A stretch of DNA of 64,000 nucleotides from Kordia algicida (lineage in GTDB: Bacteria; Bacteroidota; Bacteroidia; Flavobacteriales; Flavobacteriaceae). Below the pieces are notes generated by a model. The model did not search any database. It worked only from the letters and a program-made list of their open reading frames with translations, and had not been told where the DNA came from. The stretch lies in the NCBI RefSeq assembly GCF_051013375.1, contig NZ_CP142125.1; one strand, given 5' to 3'. A program made the position numbers and the translations under genes. Below, in pieces: positions 7,771 to 16,007 of this stretch (position 1 is its first letter; every line of letters starts with the position of its first letter).

Positions 7771-8739
7771 TTATTCTAAAATTCCCATTTTAAGAATTTT
7801 CATTTTCGGAATGCTTCCAGATTGAATCACATTTGCCAACATGTTTGCATGTTCTTTAGTAAAACTTCCTGAGATTTGCGTGTTTCCACCTGTGATTTTC
7901 CCTTGTGTTACTGTTGGCGCAACATGTACGATATTGTCTAGCACTACAGCAATATTTCCTCGATTTTCATATGCTTTCTCGGTCATTTTTTCCCAAATGT
8001 ATGCACCTTCAGGATTCATTTGTATGTTAATTTCGTAATAACCTTCTATGTATCCTTCCGCAGCAGCAGCATTAGTTACATAACGCCCGTTAAGTGGCGC
8101 TTTTTCATCTGAATTTACATATACCGCATAAACTAAAAACTGATTTTTTACAGTAGATTTTCCTAATAAGAATTTGACTTTCTTCTTTATTTTCGGAATA
8201 CGTATTGATGATTTTTCTAGTAATGGTTGTATGTGTGCTACGTCTCCTTTGTATATAAATCCAAGAATAAAATCTTCTGCAAGATTGGGAGCATCGTCAT
8301 TTATTACAGACGCAAAAGTAGTAAGACGATCCATTAACTTTTCGCCAGGATCTTTTTCTTCCATTTCTGAGTTTTCATCAGTTTTTGCATCATCTAAACT
8401 GCGAAGGTATTTGAATATGATTGCTTTTTGTTTACATACTTCATAGAACTCCAAGTTTCCAGTTATTGAAAAGTTTTCTTTTATAATTTCTGGCTCGACA
8501 TTACCTCTGTAACTAAATGTCATTTTTTGCTGTTCTTGATTTACAAGTTTTACAGCATGAAGATCTAGAGCGGTAAGTCGGTTTTGAACATTTTCAATAA
8601 TACTTGCTTTTTCGCTTGTTGCAACTTCTGTTTCTATTTCAAATTGAATGATTTTTTCTGGTCCAGAAGCTAAATCTGTACAAGACATAGCAAAGATTGT
8701 AATGACAAGTAAGGCACTTAGGAGATATTTGTAATTCAT
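7771..8739 (-). CDS. Lipoprotein consisting of a SecD periplasmic (P1) domain only
   Basis: 322 residues. A type II signal peptide ends at a lipobox (FAMSC, Cys 20), and no membrane helices follow. The C-terminal 80 residues track the P1 head of SecDF encoded 1 kb away: NIAVVLDNIVHVAPTVTQGK against NIAVVLDNIVYSAPGVSNGK, then ITGGNTQISGSFT against ISGGNTEISGQFT, then ANMLANVIQSGSIP against AQDLANVLRAGKLP. The N-terminal part also fits the SecD P1 base (VQNRLTALDLH, GNLEFYEV). Lacking the RND-type membrane domain, it cannot use proton flow like SecDF, so its role is unknown. A periplasmic accessory or chaperone is only an idea. The homology is clear. Confidence 0.8.
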   Translation of the reverse strand: MNYKYLLSALLVITIFAMSCTDLASGPEKIIQFEIETEVATSEKASIIENVQNRLTALDLHAVKLVNQEQQKMTFSYRGNVEPEIIKENFSITGNLEFYEVCKQKAIIFKYLRSLDDAKTDENSEMEEKDPGEKLMDRLTTFASVINDDAPNLAEDFILGFIYKGDVAHIQPLLEKSSIRIPKIKKKVKFLLGKSTVKNQFLVYAVYVNSDEKAPLNGRYVTNAAAAEGYIEGYYEINIQMNPEGAYIWEKMTEKAYENRGNIAVVLDNIVHVAPTVTQGKITGGNTQISGSFTKEHANMLANVIQSGSIPKMKILKMGILE

Positions 8740-8764
8740 GTATTTTTTTTGTCGTGATTGCCTG

Positions 8765-9418
8765 TTATTGTTTATTCATGTCTTTGTAGCCTTCTGGAGC
8801 AGTCAAATCAAATAATTCGCTAGAAACTTCTTGTTTTTCAATTTTAGTTACTTCTGATGTGACTTCAATATCTGCGCCCATTTGATTCATTCTAATTATC
8901 ATATACAATGGAAATCCTTTGAGTTTATCACCTAATACCGAAGTTTGCTGTGAAGGAATGTTCAGTGCTTCTGTAGTATACATTTCCATTTCCATTTTTA
9001 CACCATCTTTTTCAATAGTTGCAGTATATTGCGTACATGTATACCCTAAAACCTTTTTCGTTTTATCGCCTTTTACAACTTTTATTTTGTTTACATCTTC
9101 TTCTTTGACAAGATTTTTTTCACGAACATATATTTTGCCCATTGCAGGATTGTCCATCAACATGAGCATTTCATTTTTTTCAGCATTGATAATTGTGACA
9201 ATATCACCCGACATTGGATTTGATAATTCTGATCGTGAGCTGCTATCCTTAAAATAGGTTAGCGATTCCATGTCTCCTATCATATCAAACTGTGCCTGTA
9301 CTTGTTCATTATCAGTAGACATTTTTTGCTTCATGATAATTTTACCTTCTGTTATTTTTTCTTGTGCAAAACTCATTACACTGAATGCCAATGCTACTGC
9401 TACTAATATTTTTTTCAT
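8765..9418 (-). CDS. Secreted DUF4412-like protein
   Basis: 217 residues with a type I signal peptide ending at about residue 18 (VMSFAQ). The mature protein is beta-rich, with repeated Met/Lys strands (GKIIMKQKM, KNEMLMLMDNP, GVKMEMEMYTTEAL) and the VLGYTCTQY segment near residue 127, all typical of DUF4412-type periplasmic proteins in Flavobacteriia. These are thought to be envelope proteins related to lipoprotein carriers, with no proven function. It lies 25 bases upstream of the SecD-like lipoprotein on the same strand, so the two are probably co-transcribed. Confidence 0.6.
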   Translation of the reverse strand: MKKILVAVALAFSVMSFAQEKITEGKIIMKQKMSTDNEQVQAQFDMIGDMESLTYFKDSSSRSELSNPMSGDIVTIINAEKNEMLMLMDNPAMGKIYVREKNLVKEEDVNKIKVVKGDKTKKVLGYTCTQYTATIEKDGVKMEMEMYTTEALNIPSQQTSVLGDKLKGFPLYMIIRMNQMGADIEVTSEVTKIEKQEVSSELFDLTAPEGYKDMNKQ

Positions 9419-9490
9419 GTTTTTTGTTTAAAGTGATTCAATTATTATTGTAGGTACTCGCTTGTATGATTATGTTACATTTTAATCTAA

Positions 9491-9525
9491 AAAAACCTCA
9501 TCATTTATACAACGATGAGGTTTTT
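9491..9525. terminator. Intrinsic terminator downstream of mdh
   Basis: A perfect 12-bp stem (AAAAACCTCATC / GATGAGGTTTTT) has an 11-nt loop with T-runs on both strands. It lies between the mdh stop and the next minus-strand gene, so its main role is to end the mdh transcript. Confidence 0.88.
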
Positions 9526-9549
9526 GGTTTGTATTTTTTAGAACAGATT

Positions 9550-10476
9550 TTATAATTCTAACAATCCGTTTGTTTTCTTAACTCCTTCTGCGCTTTCGCT
9601 TAAGTGTGTTTTTTCAGCATCGCTTAAGTTGATTTCAACGATACTTTCAATTCCATTTTTTCCTAAGATTACAGGAACTCCGATACATAAATCACTTAAA
9701 CCGTATTCTCCATCTAGTAAAGCAGAACAAGGAAACATTTTCTTTTGATCGCAAGCAATTGCTTGAACCAATCCTGATACTGCGGCTCCTGGCGCATACC
9801 AAGCTGATGTTCCTAATAATTTTGTTAATGTTGCTCCACCAACTTTCGTATCTTCTTTTACTTGATTTAAACGATCTTCTGATAAGAATTCAGAAACTTT
9901 TACACTGTTACGTGTTGCATGAGCTGTTAAAGGAACCATACCTTTATCGCTATGTCCACCAATTACCATTCCGTCAACATCAGATATTGGTGCTTCTAAT
10001 GCTTCTGCCAATCTGTATTTGAAACGAGCACTATCTAAAGCTCCACCCATTCCAATGATTCTATTTTTAGGTAAACCAGTAGTTTTATGCACTAAATATG
10101 TCATCGTATCCATTGGATTACTTACAACAATGATGATGGTGTTTGGAGAATGCTCAATTAAGCTTGCAGAAACTGATTTTACAATTCCAGCGTTGATTCC
10201 GATTAATTCTTCACGTGTCATTCCTGGTTTACGAGGAATTCCAGAAGTTATTACACAAATATCGCTACCAGCTGTTTTAGAATAATCGCTTGTGCTTCCT
10301 GTAATTTTTGTATCAAATCCATTTAAAGAAGCTGTTTGCATCAAATCCATTGCTTTTCCTTCTGCAAATCCTTCTTTGATATCTAATAAAACGACTTCTG
10401 AAGCAAAATTTTTGATGGCAATATATTCTGCGCAACTAGCACCAACGGCTCCTGCTCCTACAACTGTAACTTTCAT
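9550..10476 (-). CDS. mdh: Malate dehydrogenase
   Basis: NAD-dependent oxidation of malate to oxaloacetate in the TCA cycle. At 308 residues from the chosen ATG it fits the LDH-like type of malate dehydrogenase. The Rossmann motif GAGAVGASCAEYI is at residues 7-19. The substrate arginines lie in IPRKPGMTREEL near residue 80, SNPMDTMTYL near residue 118, and the catalytic His in GGHSDKGMVP near residue 174. An upstream in-frame ATG at 10515 would add 13 residues (MHLINNTLKNNKN) ahead of the Rossmann strand. That extension would cover the -7 box, so the start at 10476 is preferred. It is transcribed alone and ends at a strong terminator. Confidence 0.95.
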   Translation of the reverse strand: MKVTVVGAGAVGASCAEYIAIKNFASEVVLLDIKEGFAEGKAMDLMQTASLNGFDTKITGSTSDYSKTAGSDICVITSGIPRKPGMTREELIGINAGIVKSVSASLIEHSPNTIIIVVSNPMDTMTYLVHKTTGLPKNRIIGMGGALDSARFKYRLAEALEAPISDVDGMVIGGHSDKGMVPLTAHATRNSVKVSEFLSEDRLNQVKEDTKVGGATLTKLLGTSAWYAPGAAVSGLVQAIACDQKKMFPCSALLDGEYGLSDLCIGVPVILGKNGIESIVEINLSDAEKTHLSESAEGVKKTNGLLEL

Positions 10477-10512
10477 ATTCTTATTATTTTTTAATGTATT
10501 GTTTATAAGGTG

Positions 10513-10520
10513 CAAAAGTA
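10513..10520 (-). promoter_or_regulatory. -7 box of the mdh promoter
   Basis: TACTTTTG on the minus strand matches TAnnTTTG and lies 36 bases upstream of the mdh ATG. No clear TTG is seen at the usual distance. Confidence 0.4.
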
Positions 10521-10565
10521 CAAATTAATCTCCTCTTTAGAAAAGAACCAATCCTTAAAATATAC

Positions 10566-11579
10566 TTAAAATGAAAAGTTGATTCCTAAACTAGCTGTGT
10601 CAAATTCTCCAAAAGAATAATCAGCATTTAAACCAAAAAATCCTAGTTTTAAGTTTGCACCTAATGTACCTCGAATACCAGAAATATCCTGATCTATCGA
10701 AAATGGATCTGTGATGGTTTCTGAAAAGAAAACACCATCTGTTACAGTATATGTTCCTAGTAAATCTGTTTTAGAATCTCCATTGATATATCCCAAACCT
10801 CCGTAAAAGTTAACGACTTTAAATTTTGTTCCAACGATTAATTGAAATAATAATGTATTTACTTCAGTTTCTACTTGCTGATTGTCTCCGTCAACAACAC
10901 TTGAGTTTGTAAAATCGTAATTTGCATTTAAGTGTGTATACGCTATAAGTCCAGAAACTGCTACAGGAAATACACTTTCTGCTGGCAACCATGAAGTAAA
11001 TTCCTGCTGAATACCAAATCCGTAAGTGCTTAGTTTTACATCTTCAGTATCAACTTTTGGAAAGAAACGTCCTTTTAACTGCGTCCCTTTAAACGGTGAA
11101 AAACTTGCTTGTAAATAAGCCGTTGGAATTAGATTTACATCTTCTGAACCAATTCCTGTTGGTAATGTGAGTTCTACTTCTTGATTTCCAAAAATTGGAT
11201 CATCATAGGTTACAATTACCGTAATATCTGGTTCGTTATGTCCCAAAGCTGTTGCGACAGTTTTTGATGGACTGTTGTCTGGAAATCGTATGTTTTCGTA
11301 ATCTGCTACATTTAGCTGGAATGATTTTTTTTCGTCCTTAAAGAAAGACGCATTTCCAACAACTGAAATTTCAAATCCGTATTTTTTTAGAGATGATGCA
11401 CTGTTGAACCAACCACTGTTGATAGTATATGCCAAACCTTCTGAAGCTGGCGCGATATAGTCTGTACTGAAACGTTTTGCATCGTCAATACCAGCAGCGA
11501 GTAGTTCATTAATATTATCTTGAGCATTTACATAGCATATTGCAAGAAGCGCAATAAGTGAGGCTTGAATTTTTTTCAT
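10566..11579 (-). CDS. DUF6588 family outer-membrane-type protein
   Basis: 337 residues with a signal peptide ending near residue 19 (CYVNAQ). The N-terminal segment DNINELLAAGIDDAKRFSTDYIAPASEGLAYTIN and the beta-strand-rich remainder ending in an aromatic residue (LGINFSF) fit DUF6588 proteins, which look like outer-membrane beta-barrels of Flavobacteriia. The C-terminal phenylalanine and alternating strands (KLGFFGLNADYSFGEFD) support a barrel. The function is unknown. It stands alone, upstream of mdh on the same strand. Confidence 0.7.
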   Translation of the reverse strand: MKKIQASLIALLAICYVNAQDNINELLAAGIDDAKRFSTDYIAPASEGLAYTINSGWFNSASSLKKYGFEISVVGNASFFKDEKKSFQLNVADYENIRFPDNSPSKTVATALGHNEPDITVIVTYDDPIFGNQEVELTLPTGIGSEDVNLIPTAYLQASFSPFKGTQLKGRFFPKVDTEDVKLSTYGFGIQQEFTSWLPAESVFPVAVSGLIAYTHLNANYDFTNSSVVDGDNQQVETEVNTLLFQLIVGTKFKVVNFYGGLGYINGDSKTDLLGTYTVTDGVFFSETITDPFSIDQDISGIRGTLGANLKLGFFGLNADYSFGEFDTASLGINFSF

Positions 11580-11879
11580 TTTTGATTTGGTTTTTTATGA
11601 CTATAAAAATAATAAAATCGTGTAATACTATACACAGGAAAATCCCCCTTTTTTTCTTCTTTTGCAGAAAAAAGGCAATTACATACACTATGTACGTTAT
11701 TACCTTTGATTTGGTTTTATAGTATGAAACTCAAAAAAGATCTCAATAGCATTTAAAAATTCTAATTTTGCTTGCGTCCTAAAAGTTTAAATCACTTCAA
11801 TTCTTATTTCTGCACTACACATGTTTCTCCTGAATTTACAATACTTATTTTTTGTATATTTATGTAAACATTTTATGAC
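11580..11879. other. Intergenic region, divergent
   Basis: 300 bases between divergent genes. It holds two copies of TTTGATTTGGTTTT (near 11582 and 11707), a C-rich/T-rich stretch near 11642 and no visible ORF or strong hairpin. It must hold promoters for both flanking genes; none matches the consensus well. Confidence 0.4.
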
Positions 11880-12605
11880 ATGAAAAAAATTACACTACCA
11901 TTCTGTCTGTTTTTTTGTTGTTTTTTTGGGTTTTCGCAAGGAGATTTAGTAGGAGAAACATGGCGATTACATTATATGGAAATCGACGGAAATATCATTA
12001 ATGTAGCACCAACACAAGGAATAAACAGCGCAGGAATTGTTTTCGCTGAGCCTTCATCTAATTATTATGAATTTCAAGCTACCGCAGGAGATATAAATTA
12101 CGCGTTTAATTCAGGAAACTCATTAACTTTCGGAACAGGCAATTTTACGGCTGATTTTGTTAGCGTTACGCTAGGTAACTGCTTAAGTGCCTGTACGCTT
12201 GAAAGTCAATATCTATATACGATAATGAGTGGAAGTAATTCCTCATCGAGAGTTTTTGATTATGAAATTATTGACCAAGGAAACGGAGAAAAGTTATTAA
12301 TTATTGATACACCCGAAGGAAACAGAGCTGTACATGGTAACTTTGTGCTTTCTGTAGAAAAGTTTCAGAAAAAGAATATTGTCATGTATCCGAATCCAGT
12401 GAAGAAGAAACTGTATTTTGATTTTAAAGGCTTTTCACCAGAAAAAATAAATATACTTTCTTTAGTAGGTTCGAGTATTTTTGAAGCGAAGGTTTCTCAT
12501 CAGCAAAATGCTATAGACTTGTCTTTTTTATCGCCTGGAATTTATTTTATGAAAACGACTTATAAAGATGGAGACACAACAGTTTCTCGATTTTTGAAAG
12601 AGTGA
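11880..12605 (+). CDS. Secreted protein with T9SS type A sorting domain
   Basis: 241 residues. The signal peptide ends near residue 19 (FFGFSQ). Residues 20-155 are an uncharacterised beta-rich region starting GDLVGETWRLHYMEIDG, like the small lipocalin-type domains common in flavobacterial T9SS cargo. The last 75 residues are a T9SS C-terminal sorting domain: VMYPNPVKKKLYFDF, then LSPGIYFMKTTY and the basic end SRFLKE. It is therefore exported by Sec and carried across the outer membrane by the type IX system. It is a single gene followed by a strong terminator and then IS copy 1. Confidence 0.78.
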   Translation: MKKITLPFCLFFCCFFGFSQGDLVGETWRLHYMEIDGNIINVAPTQGINSAGIVFAEPSSNYYEFQATAGDINYAFNSGNSLTFGTGNFTADFVSVTLGNCLSACTLESQYLYTIMSGSNSSSRVFDYEIIDQGNGEKLLIIDTPEGNRAVHGNFVLSVEKFQKKNIVMYPNPVKKKLYFDFKGFSPEKINILSLVGSSIFEAKVSHQQNAIDLSFLSPGIYFMKTTYKDGDTTVSRFLKE

Positions 12606-12636
12606 TTTTTAGTAACAAGCACAACTTTAACGTATA

Positions 12637-12666
12637 AAAAAACACCTCCGAAAAGAGGTGTTTTTT
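12637..12666 (+). terminator. Intrinsic terminator next to IS copy 1
   Basis: AAAAAACACCTC / GAGGTGTTTTTT with a CGAAAA loop. The T-tract continues as G-TTTT-A (12661-12672) and IS copy 1 starts at 12679. Before the insertion it would have served both the upstream gene and convergent gyrB. Confidence 0.9.
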
Positions 12667-12719
12667 GTTTTATGAATGTGTCTCGTCCTGAAATAGCGTT
12701 ACACTAAATTTTAAGCGTA

Positions 12720-13106
12720 ATGAAAACAAATTATGTAAAACGTACTCAAAAAGATTATTCATTATCTTTTAAACTCCAAGTAGTTCAAGAGATTGAACAG
12801 GGCAAACTGACACGCTCACAAGTCTTATCAAAGTATGGTATACAATCTGGATCTACCATCAGAACTTGGTTAAAAAAATATGGTAACTTTGATTGGCATA
12901 ATCAAACTCCACTTTCTATGACAAAGACTCCAGAACAAAAGATTTTAGAATTAGAAGAAAAAATCAAACTGTTAGAAAAGCAGAAGGCTCGTGCAGAACA
13001 TCTGGCGGAGCGTGCTGACAAGAAAGCTATTTTGTTTGATATGATGATTGATTTAGCAGAAAAAGAGTTTAATATTCCTATCAGAAAAAACTCCAAACCC
13101 AAGTAA
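12720..13106 (+). CDS. IS3-family transposase OrfA (copy 1)
   Basis: 128 residues. It binds the IS ends and is also the N-terminal part of the OrfAB transposase. A helix-turn-helix of the transposase-8 type spans about residues 10-60 (SLSFKLQVVQEIEQGKLTRS, then SGSTIRTWLKKYG). A coiled-coil leucine zipper with heptads spans about 72-105 (ILELEEKIKLLEKQKARAEH). At 13085-13091 the gene reads A AAA AAC in the correct phase for -1 frameshifting, near its 3' end. The -1 frame after the slip is open through to orfB, so a fused OrfAB can be made. The unshifted product stops at 13106. Confidence 0.93.
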   Translation: MKTNYVKRTQKDYSLSFKLQVVQEIEQGKLTRSQVLSKYGIQSGSTIRTWLKKYGNFDWHNQTPLSMTKTPEQKILELEEKIKLLEKQKARAEHLAERADKKAILFDMMIDLAEKEFNIPIRKNSKPK

Positions 13107-13111
13107 TCGAT

Positions 13112-14011
13112 ATGTTTAGAATACATTACAGAGAAAGTATCTCATCTACTTGTGAGTTACTTGGGGTAAGCAGGCAAGTATATTACCGAGCGATACGTTC
13201 AAAAGAGAAACGACAGTGTATTGCTAGTGATGTGATAGAGCTGGTTCAATCTGTTAGAATAGAGCAACCACGCATTGGCACAAGGAAGTTATATCATATT
13301 CTACAAGAGTCTTTACGTAGTTTAGGTGTCGGCAGAGATCGTTTATTTGCTATTTTAAAGGCAAATCATATGTTGATTAAACCCAAGCGGAGCTATCATA
13401 TCACTACTAACTCTCATCATCGGTTTAGAAAACATAACAATGTAATAGAGAATTTAGATGTAAACAGACCAGAACAAGTTTGGGTAGCAGATATTACCTA
13501 TGTAGGTAATCGAGCTAATCCCATGTATTTATCGCTTATTACAGATGCATATTCTAAGATGATCGTTGGGTATTATCTATCCAATACCTTAGCAGTAGAT
13601 AGTTCTATAAAAGCATTAAAGCAAGCTGTTAAAAACAGAAAATATCCCAAGGAAAGGCTAATACATCATTCTGATAGAGGTTTACAATATTGTAGTAATC
13701 AATATCAAAGAATATTAACTAAGAGTCATATTAAATGTAGTATGACAGAATCCTATGATCCATATCAAAATGCAGTAGCAGAGCGAATCAACGGAATCTT
13801 GAAACAAGAGTTTTTAATGGGCACCTCTAAAATAGACATCAAACTAATGAAGAAAATAGTACAACAGAGTATTAAAGTTTATAATACCAAAAGACCGCAT
13901 TTATCATGTCAAATGCTAACTCCAGAACAGATGCACAAACAAAATAAAGTCAACATAAAAACCTATAAAAGAAAAAACACAGATAAGACAGCTGTCTTAT
14001 CTGTGTTTTAA
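13112..14011 (+). CDS. IS3-family transposase OrfB (copy 1)
   Basis: 299 residues. Catalytic part of the transposase with an HTH_21-like region (about 45-105) and an rve integrase core (about 115-275). The DDE triad is visible as Asp127 (VWVADITY), Asp188 (HHSDRGLQY) and Glu224 (NAVAERINGILKQEF), with the D-D-35-E spacing typical of the family. It starts with ATG 5 bases after the orfA stop in the -1 frame. In this family the active enzyme is normally the frameshifted OrfAB fusion. The last 12 codons lie within a perfect palindrome. No disruption is seen, so the copy should be functional. Confidence 0.94.
   Translation: MFRIHYRESISSTCELLGVSRQVYYRAIRSKEKRQCIASDVIELVQSVRIEQPRIGTRKLYHILQESLRSLGVGRDRLFAILKANHMLIKPKRSYHITTNSHHRFRKHNNVIENLDVNRPEQVWVADITYVGNRANPMYLSLITDAYSKMIVGYYLSNTLAVDSSIKALKQAVKNRKYPKERLIHHSDRGLQYCSNQYQRILTKSHIKCSMTESYDPYQNAVAERINGILKQEFLMGTSKIDIKLMKKIVQQSIKVYNTKRPHLSCQMLTPEQMHKQNKVNIKTYKRKNTDKTAVLSVF
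13974..14009. terminator. 36-nt perfect palindrome at the end of orfB (copy 1)
   Basis: 18-bp arms (AAAACACAGATAAGACAG and its complement) meet without a loop. They overlap the last codons of orfB and end in TTTT at the stop. On either strand it has an A-run before and a T-run after, so it can act as a terminator in both directions. Confidence 0.75.
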
Positions 14012-14069
14012 CTATTTTTAATCCTAAATAACTGTAACGGTTTTTTAGGACGGGTCAATGTATGATTAT

Positions 14070-16007
14070 TTATGCATCAATATTTGCATATACTGCATTT
14101 TTCTCAATAAATTCTCTACGTGGCGGAACTTCGTCTCCCATTAACATAGAGAAAACTCTGTCTGCTTCTCCTCCATTATCAATCATTACTTGACGTAATG
14201 TTCTAAAATCTGGATTCATCGTAGTGTCCCATAACTGTTCAGCGTTCATTTCTCCAAGACCTTTGTATCGCTGAATGTTTGCTCCTTGACCAAATTCTTC
14301 AATAATAGCATCACGTTCTTCATCGTTCCAAGCATATCTACGTTTTGCTCCTTTTTTCACTAAGTATAGTGGTGGCGCAGCGATGTAAATATGTCCATTT
14401 TCAATTAATTCTTTCATATAGCGGAAGAAGAACGTAAGGATTAATGTGGCAATATGCGAACCATCGACATCAGCATCACACATAATCACAATTTTATGGT
14501 ATCGAAGTTTTGAAAGGTTTAATGCTTTGCTATCTTCTTCAGTTCCAATCGTTACTCCTAAAGCTGTGAAAATATTTTTGATTTCTTCATTTTCAAACAC
14601 TTTGTGTTGCATGGCTTTTTCAACATTCAAGATTTTACCACGCAACGGCAAAATTGCTTGGAAATTACGATCACGTCCTTGTTTTGCCGTTCCACCTGCC
14701 GAATCTCCCTCGACAAGAAATACTTCACATTTTGCAGGATCTTGCTCAGAGCAATCACTTAATTTTCCAGGCAATCCTCCAATACTCATGACCGTTTTAC
14801 GTTGCACCATTTCACGCGCCTTTTGAGCAGCATGACGTGCTTGTGCAGCCAATACAACTTTTTGCACAATGGTTTTTGCGTCGTCTGGGTGTTCTTCTAA
14901 GTAATCCGTTAGCATTTCAGATACTGCTTGACTTACAGACGCAGATACTTCACGGTTTCCTAGTTTTGTTTTGGTTTGTCCTTCAAATTGTGGTTCTGCA
15001 ACTTTTACAGAGATAATAGCCGTGAGTCCTTCACGGAAATCATCACCCGAAATATCAAACTTTAGTTTGTCTAACATTCCAGTTCCTTCCGCATATTTTT
15101 TCAGCGTATGCGTTAAACCTCTCCTAAATCCTGATAAGTGCGTTCCACCTTCGTGCGTGTTGATATTGTTTACATATGAATGTAAGTTTTCAGAGTACGA
15201 AGTGTTATAGGTCATAGCAACCTCAACAGGAATTCCATTTTTTTCTCCTTCAAAGGCAACGACATCAGCAATAATTTGCTCGCGGTTTCCATCTAAGTAT
15301 TTGATAAATTCTTTTAATCCTTCTTGAGAATGAAATACTTCACCAATATATTCTCCTTTTTCATCTTTGTTACGCTTATCTGTAAGTGTGATTGTGATTC
15401 CTTTGTTTAGGTATGACAATTCACGCATACGATTGGCAAGCGTTTCGTAGTTATATTCTAAGGTTTGTGTAAAGATTGAAGCATCAGGTTTAAACGTAAC
15501 TACCGTTCCTCTTTTGTCTGAATCTCCAATAGCTTTTACAGGATATAATGCTTTTCCGCGTTCATATTCTTGTTCCCAGATTTTTCCATCTCTGTAAACG
15601 GTGGCTCTGAGGTGATCTGATAGTGCATTCACACAACTTACACCAACTCCGTGTAATCCTCCAGATACTTTATACGAATCTTTGTCAAATTTTCCACCAG
15701 CTCCGATTTCTGTCATCACTACTTCTAATGCCGAAACACCTTTCTTTTCATGAATTCCAACAGGAATACCACGACCGTTGTCTTCTGTAGTAATCGAATT
15801 ATCTTCATTAATAATTACACTAATCGTATCACAATGACCTGCCAATGCTTCATCAATAGAGTTATCGACAACTTCATATACCAAGTGATGTAATCCACGT
15901 ACACCAACATCTCCAATATACATGGAAGGACGCATACGCACATGCTCCATTCCTTCTAACGCCTGTATACTGGCAGCAGAATATTGATTTTTGTTTTCTT
16001 CGCTCAT
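14070..16007 (-). CDS. gyrB: DNA gyrase subunit B
   Basis: ATPase subunit of gyrase, which introduces negative supercoils into DNA with GyrA. At 645 residues it is the short Bacteroidota form. The GHKL ATPase features are VVDNSIDEALAGHC, EDNGRGIPVG and GGLHGVGVSCVNAL near residues 45-125. The transducer domain follows, then the TOPRIM region with EGDSAGGTAKQGRDR (about 425) and CDADVDGSHI (about 503). The C-terminus GLGEMNAEQLWDTTMNP is the conserved GyrB tail. A TATATTTG -7 box lies upstream. IS copy 1 sits 12 bases past the stop, so the transcript probably now ends at the palindrome within the IS. Confidence 0.97.
   Translation of the reverse strand: MSEENKNQYSAASIQALEGMEHVRMRPSMYIGDVGVRGLHHLVYEVVDNSIDEALAGHCDTISVIINEDNSITTEDNGRGIPVGIHEKKGVSALEVVMTEIGAGGKFDKDSYKVSGGLHGVGVSCVNALSDHLRATVYRDGKIWEQEYERGKALYPVKAIGDSDKRGTVVTFKPDASIFTQTLEYNYETLANRMRELSYLNKGITITLTDKRNKDEKGEYIGEVFHSQEGLKEFIKYLDGNREQIIADVVAFEGEKNGIPVEVAMTYNTSYSENLHSYVNNINTHEGGTHLSGFRRGLTHTLKKYAEGTGMLDKLKFDISGDDFREGLTAIISVKVAEPQFEGQTKTKLGNREVSASVSQAVSEMLTDYLEEHPDDAKTIVQKVVLAAQARHAAQKAREMVQRKTVMSIGGLPGKLSDCSEQDPAKCEVFLVEGDSAGGTAKQGRDRNFQAILPLRGKILNVEKAMQHKVFENEEIKNIFTALGVTIGTEEDSKALNLSKLRYHKIVIMCDADVDGSHIATLILTFFFRYMKELIENGHIYIAAPPLYLVKKGAKRRYAWNDEERDAIIEEFGQGANIQRYKGLGEMNAEQLWDTTMNPDFRTLRQVMIDNGGEADRVFSMLMGDEVPPRREFIEKNAVYANIDA

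Larger units (their letters stand above)
12679..14057 (+). mobile_element. IS3-family insertion sequence, copy 1 (1379 bp)
   Basis: A complete element with orfA, orfB and imperfect terminal inverted repeats. The left end starts TGTCTCGTCCTGAAATAG and the right end, reverse-complemented, starts TGACCCGTCCTAAAAAAC. The first 25 bases match at 20 positions. It is flanked by a 3-bp target duplication, ATG (12676-12678 and 14058-14060). Two more copies of identical length lie at 34683-36061 and 60313-61691. The right end is 12 bases from the gyrB stop, so the insertion separated gyrB from the shared terminator at 12637-12666. The protein sequences are identical in all copies, which implies recent activity. 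Confidence 0.95.

Noticed and set aside
11880..12605. Gene disrupted by IS copy 1
   Set aside because: The gene ends with a complete T9SS domain and stop before its terminator. The IS lies beyond that terminator, so nothing is interrupted.
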